From the NCBI GenBank assembly GCA_000403255.2, contig KE159572.1, forward strand, positions 62,001 through 126,000: a stretch of DNA of 64,000 bases, written 5' to 3'. A program made the translations under genes and the position numbers. Shown here in pieces: positions 62,682 to 64,000 of this stretch. The notes beneath the pieces were generated by a model, which did not search any database, was not told the origin of the DNA, and worked only from the letters and a program-made list of their open reading frames with translations. The DNA comes from Lachnospiraceae bacterium 3-1 (lineage in GTDB: Bacteria; Bacillota; Clostridia; Lachnospirales; Lachnospiraceae). How positions within the stretch are numbered: the stretch's first letter is position 1; every line of letters starts with the position of its first letter.

Positions 62682-64000
62682 ATGATAAAAGTAGTGAAAT
62701 TTGGAGGAAGCTCCCTGGCAAGCGCCGGGCAGTTTTCAAAAGTAGGAAAAATCATCCGTGAAGATGAGAGCCGTAGGTATGTGGTTCCCAGCGCGCCAGG
62801 AAAACGCAATGCCAAGGATACAAAAGTAACAGATATGCTTTATCAGTGCTATGAGCTGGCAGAGGCAGAAGGAGATTTTATGCCTTTGCTGAGAAAGATT
62901 CGGGAGCGTTATGACGCGATTATCAATGGTCTGAACTTGAATTTTTCTTTGAATAAGGAATTTGAGGTAATTGCAGAGAATTTTAAAAAGAAGGCTGGAG
63001 CAGATTATGCAGCTTCCCGCGGAGAATATCTAAATGGAATTATAATGGCCAATTATCTGGAATTTGAGTTTATAGACGCTGCCGAGGTAATTGTCTTTCG
63101 CGAGGATGGAGAATTTGATGCGGACAAGACCAATGCTATTTTGGGCGAAAGGCTTAGGAATTGTGAACGTGCAGTAATTCCAGGATTTTATGGTGCAAAA
63201 GAGGATGGAACTGTGAAAACCTTTTCAAGAGGCGGTTCTGATATTACTGGTTCTATTGTGGCAAAGGCAGTACGGGCAGATATTTACGAGAATTGGACGG
63301 ATGTTTCGGGATTTTTGATTGCAGATCCCCGGATTATTGAAAAGCCAGAGGTGATTAAGGTGATTACTTACCGGGAGCTGCGGGAGTTGTCCTATATGGG
63401 AGCCACTGTACTCCATGAGGATGCAGTATTTCCAGTGCGCAAGGAAGGAATTCCCATCAATATCCGCAATACCAATGCCCCAGAGGATGAGGGAACATTG
63501 ATTGTGGAAAGCACCTGCCGTCAGCCAGACTACACCATTACTGGAATTGCTGGAAAAAAAGGCTTTGTAGCAGTCAATATAGAAAAGGATATGATGAATG
63601 CAGAGGTTGGATTTGGAAGAAAGGTCCTAGAAGCTTTTGAGGAACATGGGATTTCCTTTGAACATGTGCCCTCTGGGATAGATACTATGACGGTATTTGT
63701 GCATCAAGAGGAATTTGAAGGAAAAGAACAGCAGGTGTTGTCAGCAATTCACCGTCTTGCACAACCAGATAGCATTGATTTGGAAGGAAATCTGGCATTG
63801 ATTGCAGTGGTTGGCAGAGGTATGAAATCAACCAGAGGGACAGCCGGAAGAATTTTTTCTGCCCTTGCCCATGGGAATGTCAATGTGAAAATGATTGACC
63901 AGGGCTCCAGTGAGCTGAACATTATTATTGGTGTACAAAATAGTGATTTTGAAGATGCAATTCGAGCAATTTATGATATTTTTGTGGTAACACAGATTTA
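62682..64000 (+). CDS. lysC: Aspartate kinase
   Basis: 439 codons up to the window edge; the final two bases TA could begin the stop. It starts VVKFGGSSLASAGQF, the nucleotide-binding signature, and shows PGFYGAKEDGTVKTFSRGGS and SYMGATVLHEDAVFP. The last 150 residues are two ACT domains that would bind an allosteric amino acid. It makes aspartyl phosphate for lysine, threonine and methionine synthesis. GAAGGAG precedes the ATG. No lysine riboswitch was recognised in the 240-base gap before it. Confidence 0.93.
   Translation, partial: MIKVVKFGGSSLASAGQFSKVGKIIREDESRRYVVPSAPGKRNAKDTKVTDMLYQCYELAEAEGDFMPLLRKIRERYDAIINGLNLNFSLNKEFEVIAENFKKKAGADYAASRGEYLNGIIMANYLEFEFIDAAEVIVFREDGEFDADKTNAILGERLRNCERAVIPGFYGAKEDGTVKTFSRGGSDITGSIVAKAVRADIYENWTDVSGFLIADPRIIEKPEVIKVITYRELRELSYMGATVLHEDAVFPVRKEGIPINIRNTNAPEDEGTLIVESTCRQPDYTITGIAGKKGFVAVNIEKDMMNAEVGFGRKVLEAFEEHGISFEHVPSGIDTMTVFVHQEEFEGKEQQVLSAIHRLAQPDSIDLEGNLALIAVVGRGMKSTRGTAGRIFSALAHGNVNVKMIDQGSSELNIIIGVQNSDFEDAIRAIYDIFVVTQI

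Noticed and set aside
1-64000. CRISPR array, tRNA or rRNA genes
   Set aside because: No regularly spaced repeats with unique spacers, no cloverleaf-like sequences and no rRNA segments were noticed on reading.

Overview
The window looks like a low-GC Firmicute of the Lachnospiraceae type (Blautia/Dorea-like gut anaerobe). The reasons are the strong AGGAGG ribosome sites, a single-chain pyruvate:ferredoxin oxidoreductase, the rplS-lepB-rbgA-lepB-rnhB-(FliK-like)-(FlhB-like)-yraN-pgeF housekeeping run, AgrC/AgrA-like regulators and many GGDEF/EAL/HD-GYP proteins. No rRNA, tRNA or CRISPR array was seen. The genus is an inference.

Layout. 1-5.3 kb: an OmpR-type response regulator with the first 52 codons of its probable sensor kinase at the window edge, an XRE regulator behind a small palindrome, a two-receiver protein, metK, a secreted alpha/beta hydrolase and a lone winged-helix protein. 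5.3-18.4 kb: an accessory, decaying region. It holds a serine recombinase with a repeat-rich upstream site, a DUF5348 protein, a tyrosine-recombinase-like protein lacking its catalytic tyrosine, a 1.48-kb insertion sequence sitting in an integrase relic, a three-gene paralogous lipoprotein operon preceded by a 34-residue Arg-rich peptide, remnants of a RepA-like ATPase and other genes, and an ABC exporter behind a leader peptide with mutually exclusive hairpins. 18.6-27.2 kb: a solute-binding lipoprotein with a single sugar-type permease, HelD, a FlK-like thioesterase and a large membrane-anchored hydrolase. 27.2-33.8 kb: a frameshifted HicB, an unknown protein, and a two-component system plus FtsX-type ABC transporter module ending in a truncated extra permease start. 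33.9-41.3 kb: a defence-gene island. 41.4-64 kb: mostly housekeeping and signalling (rplS to the M42 peptidase, an ABC-F protein, an EAL protein, PFOR, a GGDEF sensor, an Agr-like pair, aspartate kinase).

Most notable system. Between 34.6 and 36.4 kb lies a retron of the PRTase + winged-helix (type III-like) kind, in the order phosphoribosyltransferase-like effector, winged-helix protein, msr-msd RNA, reverse transcriptase. The RNA gene looks intact: an extended -10 promoter, 9-bp perfect a1/a2 arms and a 12-bp perfect msd stem. The winged-helix gene is also intact. The effector is broken by two frameshifts and by a 156-bp palindromic element flanked by an 8-bp target duplication. The reverse transcriptase has an early frameshift and stops just before the region that would carry the YADD catalytic motif. 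A RelQ-like small alarmone synthetase lies directly upstream. About 1.4 kb downstream is a BcgI-like fused nuclease-methyltransferase whose specificity gene carries two slippage-type frameshifts (a T7 tract and a 7-bp tandem duplication), so it may be phase-variable or decayed. The palindromic element that broke the retron has relatives at 37.7, 42.6 and 57.5 kb.
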